Part shown: piece by piece, positions 25,120 through 38,800 of the stretch | Position numbering within the stretch: the first letter of the stretch is position 1 | How the letters are laid out: the number at the start of each line of letters is the position of its first letter | Assembly: GCF_000150275.1 (NCBI RefSeq) | Contig: NW_002060947.1 | Span: 1,668,944 to 1,732,943, forward strand | DNA: 64,000 bases | Source: Trichoplax adhaerens | Taxonomy: Eukaryota; Placozoa; Uniplacotomia; Trichoplacea; Trichoplacidae | Direction: 5' to 3' | Program-made: the position numbers and the translations under genes | Notes under the pieces: generated by a model | Seen by the model: only the letters and a program-made list of their open reading frames with translations | Told to the model about the DNA's origin: nothing | Databases searched by the model: none

Positions 25120-26155
25120 TGAATCAAGTCTATTAAAATCGCGACACCACTATTAAAACGCATAAAAATTGCACGCGTTGTGGATATTACTGTTGATCCA
25201 ATCGCTCATGCCTTGCATCAACGAAAGAATATTTTGATATCCTAATATTAATTGATTGCTGTCCACCTTAGCAACTCTCTTTATCATCTGTCTAGATTCA
25301 AGTCTATTAAAACGCATAAAAATTGCACGCGTTGTGGATATTACTGTTGATCCAATCGCTCATGCCTTGCATCAACGAAAGAATATTTTGATATCCTAAT
25401 ATTAATTGATTGCTGTCCATCTTAGCAACTCTCTTCATCATCTTCTTGAATCATCTGTCTAGATTCAAGTCTATTAAAACGCATAAAAATTACACGCGTT
25501 GTGGATATTACTGTTGATCCAATCGCTCATGCCTTGCATCAACGAAAGAATATTTTGATATCCTAATATTAATTGATTACTGTCCACCTTAGCAACTCTC
25601 TTCATTATCTTCTTGAATCATCTGTCTAGATTCAAGTCTATTAAAACGCATAAAAATTACACGCGTTGTGGATATTACTGTTGATCCAATCGCTCATGCC
25701 TTGCATCAACGAAAGAATATTTTGATATCCTAATATTAATTGATTACTGTCCATCTTAGCAACTCTCTTCTTCATCTTCTTGAATCATCTGTCTAGATTC
25801 AAGTCTATTAAAACGCATAAAAATTACACGCGTTGTGGATATTACTGTTGATCCAATCGCTCATGCCTTGCATCAACGAAAGAATATTTTGATATCCTAA
25901 TATTAATTGATTGCTGTCCACCTTAGCAACTCTCTTCATCTTCTTGAATCATCTGTCTAGATTCAAGTCTATTAAAATCGCGACACCACTATTAAAACGA
26001 ATAAAAATTGCACGCGTTGTGGATATTACTGTTGATCCAATCGCTCATGCCTTGCATCAACGAAAGAATATTTTGATATCCTAATATTAATTGATTACTG
26101 TCCACCTTTGCAACTCTCTTCATCATCTTGAATCATCTGTCTAGACTCTAGACTC
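25120..26155. repeat. Tandem array, ~167-bp unit, 6 copies
   Basis: GATTCAAGTCTATTAAAACG starts copies at about 25295, 25462, 25629, 25796 and 25960, with steps of 164-167 bp. A first copy begins near 25122. Each unit contains CACGCGTTGTGGATATTACTG and CTCATGCCTTGCATCAACG, nearly invariant. The first and last copies share an extra ~22 bp (ATCGCGACACCACTATTAAA) that the inner four lack, so the inner copies were probably amplified from one shortened unit. A short CTTCATCATCTT stretch varies in length between copies. No coding frame. Confidence 0.95.
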
Positions 26156-27119
26156 ACTTTGGGAATGTATTTTACAGTCTTTCCACGTGTGCTGTACTAT
26201 GTACTACGGTTGCATAGTGGATCCTGTAGAGTGTCTAATACAGTCCACGGATAGCAGTCTAATTACAGTATAGTATTACAAAGAGCAGAAGAATGGAAAC
26301 TTGGATGCCCTATCTCTATGCTCTACTGTACTCTTCGGCCAAGTGATCACTAGTGGATAGTATGCTATTGCATGTACTGTACGAGACATGACAGTCTTAT
26401 AGTACAATACATTGTAGAAGTGAGTACTATACACTGTAAGGCAACTTTTCTTGGTATCGTAAATGACTGCATACTGGATAGCTTTGACTAAAATTGATGT
26501 CACCGGAAGTCAATCATTCGTTACTCAGACTGCGTGGTAGTGACATTATTTTTGATGAGGATGGGTACTAGCCCAGTCTACTGTACTGTACTGTATGTTA
26601 CAGACCATGCAAAGAGAAACGGGTAATGTACTGTATTGCAGAAAATGCAAATGGCCTCTTATGCCAAAATTAACGCGGATGCCTAGACTAAAGCTAAACC
26701 CTAAACCTTCTCCGACTTGCATTCGAACTCGTCCCTAATTGTAAAGCAACACAAGTCACCCTCAGACTTTGTATTACATGAAAAATACGCTGCATCGGTT
26801 ATCTGAAGAAAAATAGAGGAATATTAAAGGAAAGGAAGACGATATGGCTACTATAGCATACTGGACACGGTATAGTACTGCATAATATACAGGTACAGTA
26901 TCAGCTTTCCCTCGTCGCTTGCAAAAAGAGTGTCACTTGTTCTGGACTCAGGGACTACCTAGAGTGCTAAGTCATCCTTACAGGTGACATCAGTTTCAAT
27001 CAACGCCATACACGTCAACCCTAGTCCGCGTACAGTACGTCAATTACAGTGTACAGTGTGTTTACAGAACTGTATACTGTATGGATTGTACTGTATGAAT
27101 CGTGCAGATCGGTAGTAAC
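26156..27119. other. Upstream region of SRRM1
   Basis: No exon is apparent. ACTGTA/TACAGT words are dense (near 26580, 26870-26900 and 27030-27085), as in the region before SF3A3. A CTAAACCCTAAACC stretch near 26692 is too short to be a telomeric remnant. The SRRM1 promoter and 5' UTR should lie at its right end. Confidence 0.45.
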
Positions 27120-30100
27120 ATGGCGGATGCGGGTTTCTTTCGTGTAAGTATACTACTTCTTGCTTCTATTTCCATTGAATAAGGAGGATAAATCATAATG
27201 TATCTTCAAAATCGATCCATATTGTAGGGCACAAGTACAGAGCAGGATGCTCGTTTTTCAGATAAGGACAAAAAACTCCTTAAAATGATGAAATTTGCTA
27301 ATAATCTAAGTGTTAAGGTAAGATGGAAGAGGTGCACAAATTTGTCAACTACTTCTAATTAGTCTATGTCCATGACAACACTTGACGAGCTACTTTCAAC
27401 ATACAACAGATAGACAGATGTGTTAGTGTATGTAGACATTCATGTATTGCATTTTACTACTTAGAACTGTAAGTTACATGTAATGTTAATGTATTAGAAT
27501 TGGAAACAAATCCAATGCTACTAGTTTTCACTTGCACACTCACTGCATTTTTTTATTCATGGATATTGAATTTGGTGTAGATTGATATGGAACGCGTTAA
27601 CTTAGACACGGTGAAACCATGGATTAGCAATAAAGTCTTGGAAATTTTAGGCATTGAAGATGACGTATTTATCGACTATGTTATCAACATGTTGGAATCC
27701 GAGCGTGTAAATATGTCTAATATTCAATATATAATATAATCGAATACGAGTACGAGCTGAAATCATGTTCATGGAATAGTTTGGCTCAGATAGTACAACA
27801 CCATGATGGGCAATATTATTAAAAATTAGAAAACAACTAAACATCATGAAATGATCATAAACTTCTCATACTATGCTATCTATTTTAAAAATAGATACCA
27901 TATCTTAATACTACAATATCCTATCGACTTCTACGTTTATCAGTTTCAAAAGTGTTCATTGTTTTACTCAAATTGCTGCATACGTACGCGTATGTTTAAG
28001 GGTTAAAACTACTAATCTGTGGTAATTTAGTATTTATTACTTGTCAACATTTATAGCATCCTGACCCTAAGCGCATGCAGATAAATGTTACTCCTTTCTT
28101 ACAAGCTAAACCTGCTACCAAGTTTATGCAAGAACTATGGAATATGTTAGCATCTGCTCAGGAGAATGTAAGTGGTATTCCTAGTACCATGTTAGAGAAA
28201 AAGAAAGAAGAAATACGTCTTCGTAAGGTAAAATTGCTATAACACGGTGATTTTCCTTCTTCACTAAATGTAGTACGATACAGCAATAATTATAGTTGTT
28301 TGTTGCCATCGCTATATTATCTCCATACTAGCGGCCTAAGTGTACAGTTTTTGACAACTAACTTGATAAATTAATCGCGAATGAAATAGTCCTTTCAATT
28401 ATTGCTTGTCGCTAATGTAAATGAAATGTAATTGCAAATAGGAAGAACAAGACAGAATTGCCGCCAACCTGCAGCGGCATGTTGCAGCATCCGATGATCC
28501 TGTACCGGATAAAATTGCTTCTAAACGATCCCCAACCAATAGTGAGGTATGAGAAATGAACCTGCAGAAATTTGGACGGTATTCAAGTTAAATTGGTCTA
28601 TTAATTGATTGCAATATTGCTATTATTTTACATATGCACTTGTAAAAATATTCCCTGCCAATTAGCCATCCAAATCAAGCGCAGGTGAGTTATTTATCCG
28701 ATGCTATTCTAAGCTATTGCTGATCGCATATAGTGTGAATATAATAACATGTAATCTAGAATACTTCATCATAATTATGAGTGTATAACATTTTCCTTTA
28801 TTTACGCTCCCATTTCTCACAATATCAGGAAGCCACAGTAGTTCCTCTGAAAGGTACTTATGTTAAAAATTTTGTATCATTGAGATCAATGCTATTATAG
28901 ATACATTCTAGCATCTTTATTATAATAATAATATTGACTTCTAATTCCGGCTGCAAAGTGATGATTCTCATTCTGACCACCGTAAAAGTCATCGAGACGA
29001 TCGTCGTCAAAGATCTCGTAGTCCACGTCGTCAGCGATCGCGTAGTAGATCCCGTAGCCCACGTCGTCGTCGTCGTCAGACCAGATCTCGCAGTCCTCGG
29101 ATTCAAAAACGTGCATCACGAAGCGTATCGAGTAGTCCCCGTCGTCGACGATCACGAAGTAGATCCACAAGTCCTCGTCGACGCCGATCACCTAGCAATC
29201 CTATCAGACGTCGACGCCGATCACCTAGCAATCCTATCAGACGTCGACGCCAAACCAGCGGATCCGTTAGTCCACGCCGTCGTAGAAGTAGAACACGTAG
29301 TCCACGTAAACGCCGTTCACGGACCAGTTCCATTACTCGACGAAGACGTCGATCCCGAAGTGAATCGCACGGGAGATCTCGCCGACGTAAATCACGTAGC
29401 CCACCTCGTCGACGTAGATCATATAGCCGATCATACAGTCCACCAAGGCGTCCTATACGTAGTAGCCCATGGCGACGTCGAAGATCACCAAGTCCTCGCC
29501 GACGCCGTTCGAGTAGATCATATAGTCCGCGTAGACGTAATCAACAACGTAATCCGCGCTGGCGAAGATCACGCAGTAGGTCAAATAGCCCTCGCCGAAG
29601 ACGGCGTAGTCGATCTCATAGTCCTCGTAAAGGGAGATTTTCTACTAATAAATCACGTAGTCCAAGCTCACAAAGCGAATCTGCCGAAGAAATCTCTAGA
29701 AGTAAAAAATCTCGCTATGAATCCAGCAGAAGCCGTCGAGTTCGATCAAATAGTCCAAGTAGAAGACGTTCAAGAAGTGTATCAGATAGTGGTCGTTCCA
29801 ACAAAAGTAGAGATAGATCCTATAATTCGCCTGATAGAAGACAACGTAGTGGCTCTGAAAGTTCCTATGCAAAGAGGGCAAAAAACAAGTCTCCTGATAA
29901 TCGTAGGATAAGAAAATCCAGTGATTCCGTAGACCCTACGCAAGAGAAATCGAAAAGTAGATCTGTTACACCTGCAAACGATACTGTAAGAGCTAGTAGA
30001 GAATCCAGTGAGAAATCAGATGACGCTGAAGCTGAAGTTTCCAATAATACGAGCTTAGAGCTGAAGAAGAACGGTAGCGCAACTCACAAAGATAGCGTAC

Positions 30101-30695
30101 CTGAAGGTAGTAGTCAGGCTGAACAGAGGATGGAAGTAGGCGATGAAAATGACGACGTGCGTAAATAAAACTTTTATCAATAACTAATACAAGTAAAATA
30201 TGTCATGATTCATGACACTTTTGCATCTATATGTAAGTAATAAAAGATATAAACTATGACCGCTATATAGGATGGTAGTCCAGCTCGAAAAGAAGTGGAT
30301 CGTAGTCAAAGTCATAAAAAGAAGAAAAGTAAAAAGCACAAGAAGCACTCTTCGAAACATAAACATAAACATAAATCAAAAAAGCATAAAAAGGAGGAGT
30401 TATCTGTAAGTGGCAGCGATTCTCAATAATAACTTTAACGAGAATACGATGCGAATATCTGCATATCCGTATGTGACCCTTTCTTGTATAACCTAAAGTA
30501 TTTCTTAATGATGCTGTCCGAATTACAAAGTAGTTACAACATTTGTGGTAAAGTAATTGCTATTTTAAATACTTTCATTGGTAACTTAAGGTATCACAAG
30601 GCACTGACCTTGAAGAGTTGGAAAAAGATCTACGCGAGAAGGCGTTAAGGTCAATGAAACGTTCTGGTAGAAACTTAGATAGTAATGATTCCTAG
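27120..30695 (+). CDS. SRRM1: Serine/arginine repetitive matrix protein 1 (SRm160), complete
   Basis: SR-related nuclear matrix splicing coactivator that also joins the exon junction complex. Ten exons: 27120-27143, 27228-27317, 27581-27706, 28057-28227, 28442-28546, 28666-28684, 28829-28853, 28959-30156, 30271-30405, 30591-30695. The sum is 1,998 nt, 665 residues, shorter than the ~900 of human. N-terminus MADAGFFR followed by GTS and the PWI domain (residues about 30-130) with the K-P-W-I motif at 50-53 and the conserved helix FMQELWNMLASAQENVSGIP. Exon 8 encodes about 400 residues of RS/RRR repeats (187-586). Exon 9 is Lys/His-rich (KSKKHKKHSSKHKHKHK). The last exon carries the family's C-terminal DLEELEKDLREKALRSM. 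An in-frame TGA lies upstream of the ATG. Exon 8 contains an exact 33-nt tandem duplication. Confidence 0.96.
29176..29241 (+). repeat. In-frame 33-nt tandem duplication inside the SRRM1 RS exon
   Basis: Two identical 33-nt units, 29176-29208 and 29209-29241, each encode an 11-residue RS-type unit (RRRRSPSNPIR). Identity at synonymous sites points to a recent duplication. Confidence 0.9.
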
Positions 30696-33600
30696 ATTAT
30701 GTGCATCGAAGTTTACTAAAAATTATGTAATTCATTTTTGATAACACCATCTTGTTTACTAATTACTTGTTAGTCAAGAATCTGTATAATACAGAATGGC
30801 CACATGGTTATTAACGTTGCAATGAAAACATTATGCTGTAAACTGTCTTACTGTACATTAAATGACATTTGTTGTTCATACATGGCAATCTTTCTTGGTT
30901 GCATAAGTTGTAACCTGACCATAGTTTCGTAGCTACATGATGACGTACAGGACGATTCGTTTAAGGTAGAAGTCAATATGCATGATGCTTTATCAATGAC
31001 TTTATCAATGATAATACGACTACCCAACTGCCTATCGGTTATTTAAGCAGTTGTTATTCGTATATTATTACTATATCATCAGCTTGCTTGCAATTTTAAT
31101 TAAATTGTCTCCTGCATTGATATTATTAATGAATTATAAATACGTTGACACAGTGCTACTTTCAGCTTACTATGCTGTCTGCAAATCGTAAATTCTTAGT
31201 TAGGAACATGATTAGATCATACGACATCACACTTAGTATGCTGTCTTTCCCCAATAATTGCAGACACTTTGATAGAGTAAGTGAAACTAAGCTTACAATT
31301 TATTACTACCTGTTATGTTTTTATGACCGAATAGCAGGAGCCAATAAATATTTGAAAACCAGTAATGAGCCTAACTTATATTTAGATGTCAATAACAAAT
31401 AATATAATACTAGTTTACTTTACATTTCTATTTGCTTGATATTATAATATCCATTTACTACTCTCTTGAAAGCCCTATAATGTTGGAGAAGAAGCGAGAA
31501 AAAGCTACCCAACTAGCTAGACACCACTTTCAGAAATGGATTCTACTTTCTAACATGATGCCGTTTTTTTCTGATATTTATTTCACAACAATAGCCGCTT
31601 TATTGCCAAGAGATCCCAGTGTCGTCAGTATACGATACAAGTCGCTAATTATCTAGTTTGGAAAACGTTCCTGTATTTAAACTCATCCAATAGATCTTTT
31701 TCATCAATTTAAAATAATACAAATAGCAGTTCCCAAATGTATCCAAAATATAACTTTTAATGCTGCCATCGTACACTTTTTATGCTTTCTATCTAAATAA
31801 TTCAAAATTTGTTTCACTTTACTTTTATGCGCTTTAATACTCATGCAAGTAAAATTAATCTTAAAACCGATGGTAACAGTAATGCTTTCCTACACCAAAA
31901 TCGGAAGAAAGTGCAATTTTGGTTACTTTTAAACTGAATAGATTGCAGCAATTTACGTTAATTTCATACACGCTATAACGTTGTAGTTACAACAACAGAG
32001 TTGTATAACGTTTGCATATTTCTTTGGCTTTATTATATAATATACTAAATTAGCCTCTCTTAGTTCGATACTACTAATATCGCTATACACGTATATGTAC
32101 TACATTTATTCATTTTACTCGTAAAGTAGTAGGTATGCTACGGTCAATCCCGGGAATGACCGAATAACATTTATACCTAAAACAGATTACTTTACAGTTA
32201 AAAGGACTTTAATAGGCATGATTGATCGATACTATCTTTGATCATCTAATACAATTCATTATTATGATAAACTTATGAAACAGGAAAGACTTGCAATATA
32301 TCACTGCTGATCCATCAAATCATCCTAATAAAATTGAATCACTTAATAATATTGCAACTGAAGCTTAGTATGAAATCACTACATTTATGCAATATAAATC
32401 CGTAGAAAGTTATTGAAAATTAATTAATAAATCAGTTAGCCATTTCATACTTTTTTATTGCAAGTAGTTAAGAATAATTTATGAAGCGATGTTAGTATTC
32501 AGTTTACATCTAGAAAGGAACAATGACAGTAGTCCTTATATATGAACTTATTCATGGCTTAATCGTTGTACAATCGTCATTTTCGAGATTGTAATCGTAG
32601 CTTGAGCTAAAAACTTTCTCCCTTGCCGTCATAACTATGTAGAATAATACTACATTGGTATAATTTTTACTTCATCATCTACTGAATACGATCACCTTCT
32701 CGTAATAATAGTATAGAATTTCAAAAGGAACTATGAAATTAACATATACTACGTATATCCTGTGCGTGATATTTCAAGGCGCAATTGGGAAAATCCGTCG
32801 AGGATCAAAAGGCAAGTTTTTACTTGTTAGATGCAAATTATATCTTACAAGTTCTTGATGAATCACCATCACGGCATTTCCAATTAAAATCTATAAATTT
32901 CCTTAGGAATACATCGCTTATTTCAAGGATAAATTCGTTGATCATATTTGGCGACAATTCAAATCAATACACGCACATTCCAATCCGATGTCGTAACAAA
33001 ATAGCGCAATCACAAAATTATTCTCTGAATTCTCGGAATTAACCAGTTAGACTGTATTAAACATTGCCCATTGAAATCCTAGCTGTCTCTATCATACAGC
33101 TTATCCTTATTTCGTATAACTCAGGGTTTCACTTAATTCTCTGTGAAAGAAAGTCAGAGTAGGAATCTTTCCTAATGGATAATTATAATCAGCATAAAGT
33201 AACTTCAAAATAGATTTCTTTCCTTACTGCAAGTTATGTAATAGTATTTACAACTTCCTTCTTATCTAATCCGAAATCGACGTCGATGACAGCTTGTTCA
33301 GTCCGACTCCTATCCAAAATTCGACATAGGGATAATACAAAGAAGCTGTTTTGCTATTCTATTGAGAAATTTTAAATATGATTTTGTTTGCTTTAGAAAA
33401 TGTAAACTCTTTTATAAGTATGGAGAAGCATCATACCATTCACAGCGATCAGGTGTAAGGGAAGTGAAAATAGAACTGTCCAATGAACAGCAAATGTAAT
33501 CATAAAGTTATCAACATTTTTGAATTCGTATCAGTATTTGCGTCAGGATTTTTCAGTCTAAAGACAAATCAAAGGTTTCATAAAGCTTCTGATTACTTAT

Positions 33601-34480
33601 TTATTATAAAGCCAGATACGCACTGAAATTGACTCTTTCACTCAAATTGAAGGTCAAAGCAGCCATATCACAAGCAATCTTTACAGATTAATAATTTTAA
33701 TAAAATAACTACAGAACATAAAAGACTATTTCTTGCTACAACCTATGAATAAATGGATACTGTCTCCAGTATAGCAATAACGCAAGAAATAACTTGCTAT
33801 TCTGGCACGAAAGTTGTAATAAAATCTACTTTATAGCTCATAAAACAATATGATCTCTCATATCTAAAAGGGCTTGATATTATCTTAAGCGATTTAGTAA
33901 CGACAATGAAATAAGTCTACTTTAAGGCTTCAAATGCTACAGAGTTGCATACGACTGTTTTCTTAAAAATTATAACTAAGGAAATTCCAATCTCCTAGAA
34001 TGTATAAATCGACATGTTGGTATAGTGCTAACCTAGGCTTTCTTCACATAGTTGCCAGTTTATCATCAGAAATGATCTGTTGGTTTAGAAAACAGAAATA
34101 CTAACGACAGTAATTCCAAATTGAACTACCTCGATAGGGTAAATAACATCCAATATCCAAATATGGCTAAAACATGAAAGGAAATAATTACTATAAAACT
34201 TACAGCATCACTTCTTTTCTACAACTCGCTGCAACGTTTTAGTCATCAAAATTTATAATTATAATCTATCTATCATGTTTCCTCAACAATTCGATGGATT
34301 GCATTACTTTACTAATCAACAGCATCTCTTTTCCAACAATCTATCACCCCAGCAGTCTAATTCGTTTACCGTTTCATTTTAGAACTCGATGCAAAATGTT
34401 TTAATTCTATGACGATCTGCATTACCCTTTTTGGACAAATTATAATTATTATTTCCTCGTGATAGCGAGGATAACTAAAT
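30696..34480. other. Gene desert, left part
   Basis: AT-rich sequence after SRRM1 with short isolated frames only (for example at 31145-31402, 31432-31656 and 32785-33042). None has a recognisable family, a matched splice chain or distinctive composition. No RNA gene is evident. Confidence 0.5.
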
Positions 34481-34484
34481 TGCG

Positions 34485-35890
34485 ATGAAAAATAGACTGA
34501 GTTGATGCGCTCAACTGTCCATATTTCCTCCTCTTTATAAAACTACTATATCGTTAAACTACTTGAGTAAATGAATTTATTTATATGCGCATAGCTGTCT
34601 CTATTTTCTCTTCTATGTAAAATTGCTTTCGTAAATGAACTGATATTTAAGCACCGAGCTGTCACTGTTTCCTCTACTCTATAAAACCCCTCGGTCGTTA
34701 AATTGGTTCGATGCTCAAACCAATTTTTATGTACCCAGATATCTTTGTTTCCTCATTTCTATAAAATTGCTTGAAAAATAAACCAATTTGTATGCATCTA
34801 GCTATCTCTTATTCTTCTCCGTAATATTACTCTATCGTTAAATTGTTACGGTAAGTGAACTGATTTTTAAGTAACTAACAGTCTCTACTTCCTCTTCTCT
34901 ATAAAATTACTCTATGGTTAAATTGTTATGATACTATACATGAACCGATAGTCATATACCAAACCGCCTCTATTTTGTCTTCCCCATCAAATTACTCTAT
35001 CGCTAAATTGCTAGGTTAGGTGAACTAAATTTATGCTTGCAAACATCTCTATTTTATCTTCCCTACAAGATTACTCTTTCGTGAAATTGCTTAGATAAAT
35101 AAACTAAATTTTATGCCTCCAGATGTCTCTATTTCGTTTTCCCCATTAAATTATTTTATCCTTAAATTGCTTGAGTAAATTAAACGGAAGTTTATTCCAA
35201 AAATCGATATCGTTTTCCCTATAACATTACAGTTTCAGTATTAAACTGCCTGGGTAGATGAACTGAATTTTTTATGCCTCAAAATATCTCTATTTTGTCT
35301 TCTGTATAAAATTACTCTTTCGTTATATTGCTTAAGTAGATGCACTGAATTTAATGCATCCAGATGTCTCTATTTTATTTCTCTATAAAATTACTCTATC
35401 GTTAAATATCTTGGGTAAGTGAACCGAATCTTGTCTCTCCAGATGTCCCTATTTCATTTTCTCCATTAAATTACTCTATCGTTCAATCGCTTGAGTAATG
35501 AATTAAATTTTATGCCTCCAGATGTCTGTATTTCGTCATCTTCATAAAATAACTCTGTTGTTAAATTGCTACGGTGCATGAACTGAATTTTATGCCTCCA
35601 GACATCTCTAATTTGTCTTCTTCATAACATGACACGATCATTAAATTGCTACGGTACATGAACTGATTATTGTGTTCTAAACTATTTCGAATTCGTTTTC
35701 TCTATCAGATTATTCTATCATTAAATTGCTTAAGTGAATGAAGTGAATTTTATGCATCCAAATGTCTTTATTTCGTCTTCTCCATCAAATAAACCTTACC
35801 GTTAAATTGCTCTGGCAAATGAACAGGTTTTTATACATTAAAAAGTCTTGATCTCCTCTTACTATCAATTACTCTATCTTTAAGTCTTAG
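34485..35890. repeat. Ancient decayed tandem repeat, ~80-bp unit, about 17 copies
   Basis: The unit reads roughly TGTCTCTATTTCxTCTTCT, then CTATAAAATTACTCTATCG, TTAAATTGCTTGAGTAAATG and AACTGAATTTTATGCCTCCA. Copies are 75-80 bp apart and about 70-85 percent alike, for example starting near 34515, 34595, 34659 (shortened), 35287, 35367, 35444 and 35524. No copy keeps an open frame. Weaker related text extends to about 34210 on the left and 36300 on the right. Confidence 0.75.
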
Positions 35891-38800
35891 AGAGTTTAAA
35901 TACTTTTCGTTTCGTGAAACAGCTTAAAGCAATACTTTAATTTCATGACTGTCTGTATTATTTCTTGTTTATAAACTAACGCTATCAATATAATCATGGA
36001 TAGTTTAATTCATCTATTGTTATGGTTAAACAGCTCAATAAATACTTTCATGCTATAATAGCTAATATCATTCGTCCCGTAAAAACTACCATCATCATAT
36101 CTACGGCCAATTTAATTTCGTCCATCATTTCATTACGCAGTTCAGGGTAAAAAATTAATTTATCAAGTACATGGAGTGCTTTTTCTCTTATATTTAAGCT
36201 ACTCCTATCTTGCAATCATGACGAGTTCAATTTATCGATCGTCCGTCACCAATTTCAGTACAATCCACTAATTTTATAGTAGTGTATTAGCTCTTCCTTT
36301 ACCAATCACTCAATCATTACAGCCATAACCAGCTTAATTTATCTCTCATTTGAGCTAGATATAAACTAATGACAATTCGATGCCATGTATTAATCCTACA
36401 TGTTAGGCCATCATATCTTAGGCAGAAAGATTCATCTTCTTCCTATCGTTATCATTGATTGTTCATTGTCCATTACAATCTTCATGCCAACTACTTATTC
36501 GAATCAACTCTATCGATTGATTCCTACACTGGTATGAAATAGAAATGATTTTCGCATCATTTCTAGATCGCAATAAATTTAACAGCAATTAAGTGCTATA
36601 CTAATTTTTTTTTATTCTATCGGTCTCCTTTAATAATTATGTGTTTAATATAGAAAAAAATATCAACTTACTATGGTAAATTTTATCTTTATACAATTAT
36701 CAACTAACTGTGTTTTCAATCCTTCTATATTAATGCAGTATGCGTAAAATTGAAATTCTTTCTTATTGGATATTACTATTTTTAGTGATCATTTTGAATG
36801 GAATTGAATTTCCCATATTAGAAGCAGTTATTCACTGTGCTTGAAATTCTATTTCAATTTACCATTATTATCCATTATATCCATCTCTAAATTGCAATCC
36901 CTAATTAGTCAATAATATTCTCAGTTATTCCATATATAATACATCGTGCCATATTTAATATTGCGTTGGTTTCAGCTGATTTTTCGAAATGAATTCCAAT
37001 TTACAAATTATTTTTCGAAGGAATTCTCTCTATTTTACCAGTTGGAGATCATGATCAAAACAATAATTGTAGTATATAGTTAAATGATTATTCTATGAGA
37101 AACCCCACCCAAAGCTCCATCGCTATTCTATAACTAAATTAAGATATAAAATAAGCTACCTAACAGACATGCGGTTATGATTTCAAATTATGTCGTTGAA
37201 GAATACAGTATACCTGGCTATCCACTGTAGTTAGCTACGACTATAAAAACTATTGTTCACTGGAAAGAATGAGGAATTATGGGTCATTTATAAGAATCTA
37301 TATATTATTATTTGTCCTTTCATACTGATCTCATTCATGGGAAAAGCTATTAAAGCAGTAACATCATGAACAACCTCCAGATCTAAAAAACCGTCACAGA
37401 AACCGACTCAACTGTTACTAAAGCTCATTTCTCGAATTATCAATTCTACCCAATTGGACAAGTAAGTTGTAAATTTGAAAGATGTCGGATACTACCTCAT
37501 GCTTTACGATAATAAGATCGGTTATTTTTTCACTCTGAGTCATGATAGAAATTACTTTCATTAATTTCCATGAATAAACTCATCTCATACTAATAAATTA
37601 TGTATTATAGTCCTTGAAATTGATTCGTCAAGTTCATTTACCTTGGATACAAAGATAACTCGGAAAAAAAGTATAAGCTAAAGCATTATACGCATAACTA
37701 CTTCTGTATTATCTCAATCTTTCATTGATTTATTTCTCTTGAACAGAATAAGAGGTCTCTATTAACATTGGGCATCGCCAAGAAAAAAAAATACAAGCTA
37801 TAATTTTTGGTGTGGTTCGCCGACTTTTTTCATCACAGGTTAGTTCTTTAACGCTAAGTTAAGATAAAGTAACTAGAGTCATTATTACTCTAGGATGTCC
37901 TTTTTCAAACTTAAAGAAATAGTGATTATAACAAGGTAATTTATACAATCATGCTTATTGCTCTTAAGAAATAAGCAAATATTCGAGACTAAAAGCGTTC
38001 GTATAAAGCATTACTCCTATAGATATTGCCTAATACTTGCAATATAAAAGACTGTCAGTAAGGCGATGACCATGAATCTAGCAATTATTTTTTTCTTCTC
38101 ATTTTTTGTACAACGATGATTATGATTGATGATAGTTATTGTTTGCCAAGCACGTTGGTTATTAATAGATTTTAACTTGAATTTTTGCCCATTTCGGTAT
38201 TTTACAATGTGGGATGGGTTACTATTATTGCACTATATAAGAAAATTTAATGCTTAGGGGGTGGTATGGCCAGACGAATATAACCAATAAGTATTTGCAA
38301 AATTTTTGTTCCCAACCTTTCAGTTGAAATATTAGTTGAACGCTATTATACAATTAAAATATTTCAGGCGGCTATGGAGTCGAAGATATTAGCGTATTGA
38401 TAATCATCAGTTACGATCATTCCGGCAGCTTCTAAAGCATCTAAACTGATGAGAGTCTAGTTGATTTGAAGATCGAAGGCTAATTAAGTTAACCCCTGAA
38501 ATTGGTAGAATGATTAGTATCAATATAATTTCTGTTACGTCTGAGATATTTCGACCAAATTTTAGCGTTGACATTCACTGTTCGACCATTTGTGGGTTAA
38601 AACCAATCTATTCACGATTTATAATTAAAAAAAGTAATTAAATGCAGGAAGAAGCGGATTAACCGCTTTATTGGCGATCCTACGCTATAATGGACAATCA
38701 TAACTATCGCCACATCCTTGCATATCAAGAAGCAGCCAAAAGGTAGCAATTCTACTCAGATTCCTACTAGATTGATTAAATAGAGATGTAGAAGTGCATG

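Noticed and set aside
15370-26155. Regular repeats that might suggest a CRISPR array
   Set aside because: Units of 92 and 167 bp are repeated in full, with no unique spacers, in a genome full of spliceosomal introns.
26690-26706. CTAAACCCTAAACC, similar to telomeric repeat
   Set aside because: Only about two degenerate units; chance is sufficient in this sequence context.
28934-29911. 325-codon plus-strand frame rich in Val, Asp and His, overlapping the SRRM1 RS exon
   Set aside because: It is the out-of-frame shadow of the Arg/Ser repeat codons (CGT CGT CGA reads as valine/aspartate codons in another frame). The SRRM1 frame has correct splice phase at both ends.
31145-33042. Three 74-85 codon plus-strand frames after SRRM1
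   Set aside because: No family resemblance, no matching splice partners and ordinary AT-rich composition; chance frames are expected over 17 kb.
34700-34730. GGTTCGATGCTCAAACC, resembling a tRNA T-arm
   Set aside because: It is a simple inverted repeat (AATTGGTT/AACCAATT) inside the decayed 80-bp array; no acceptor stem, D-arm or anticodon arm can be formed around it.
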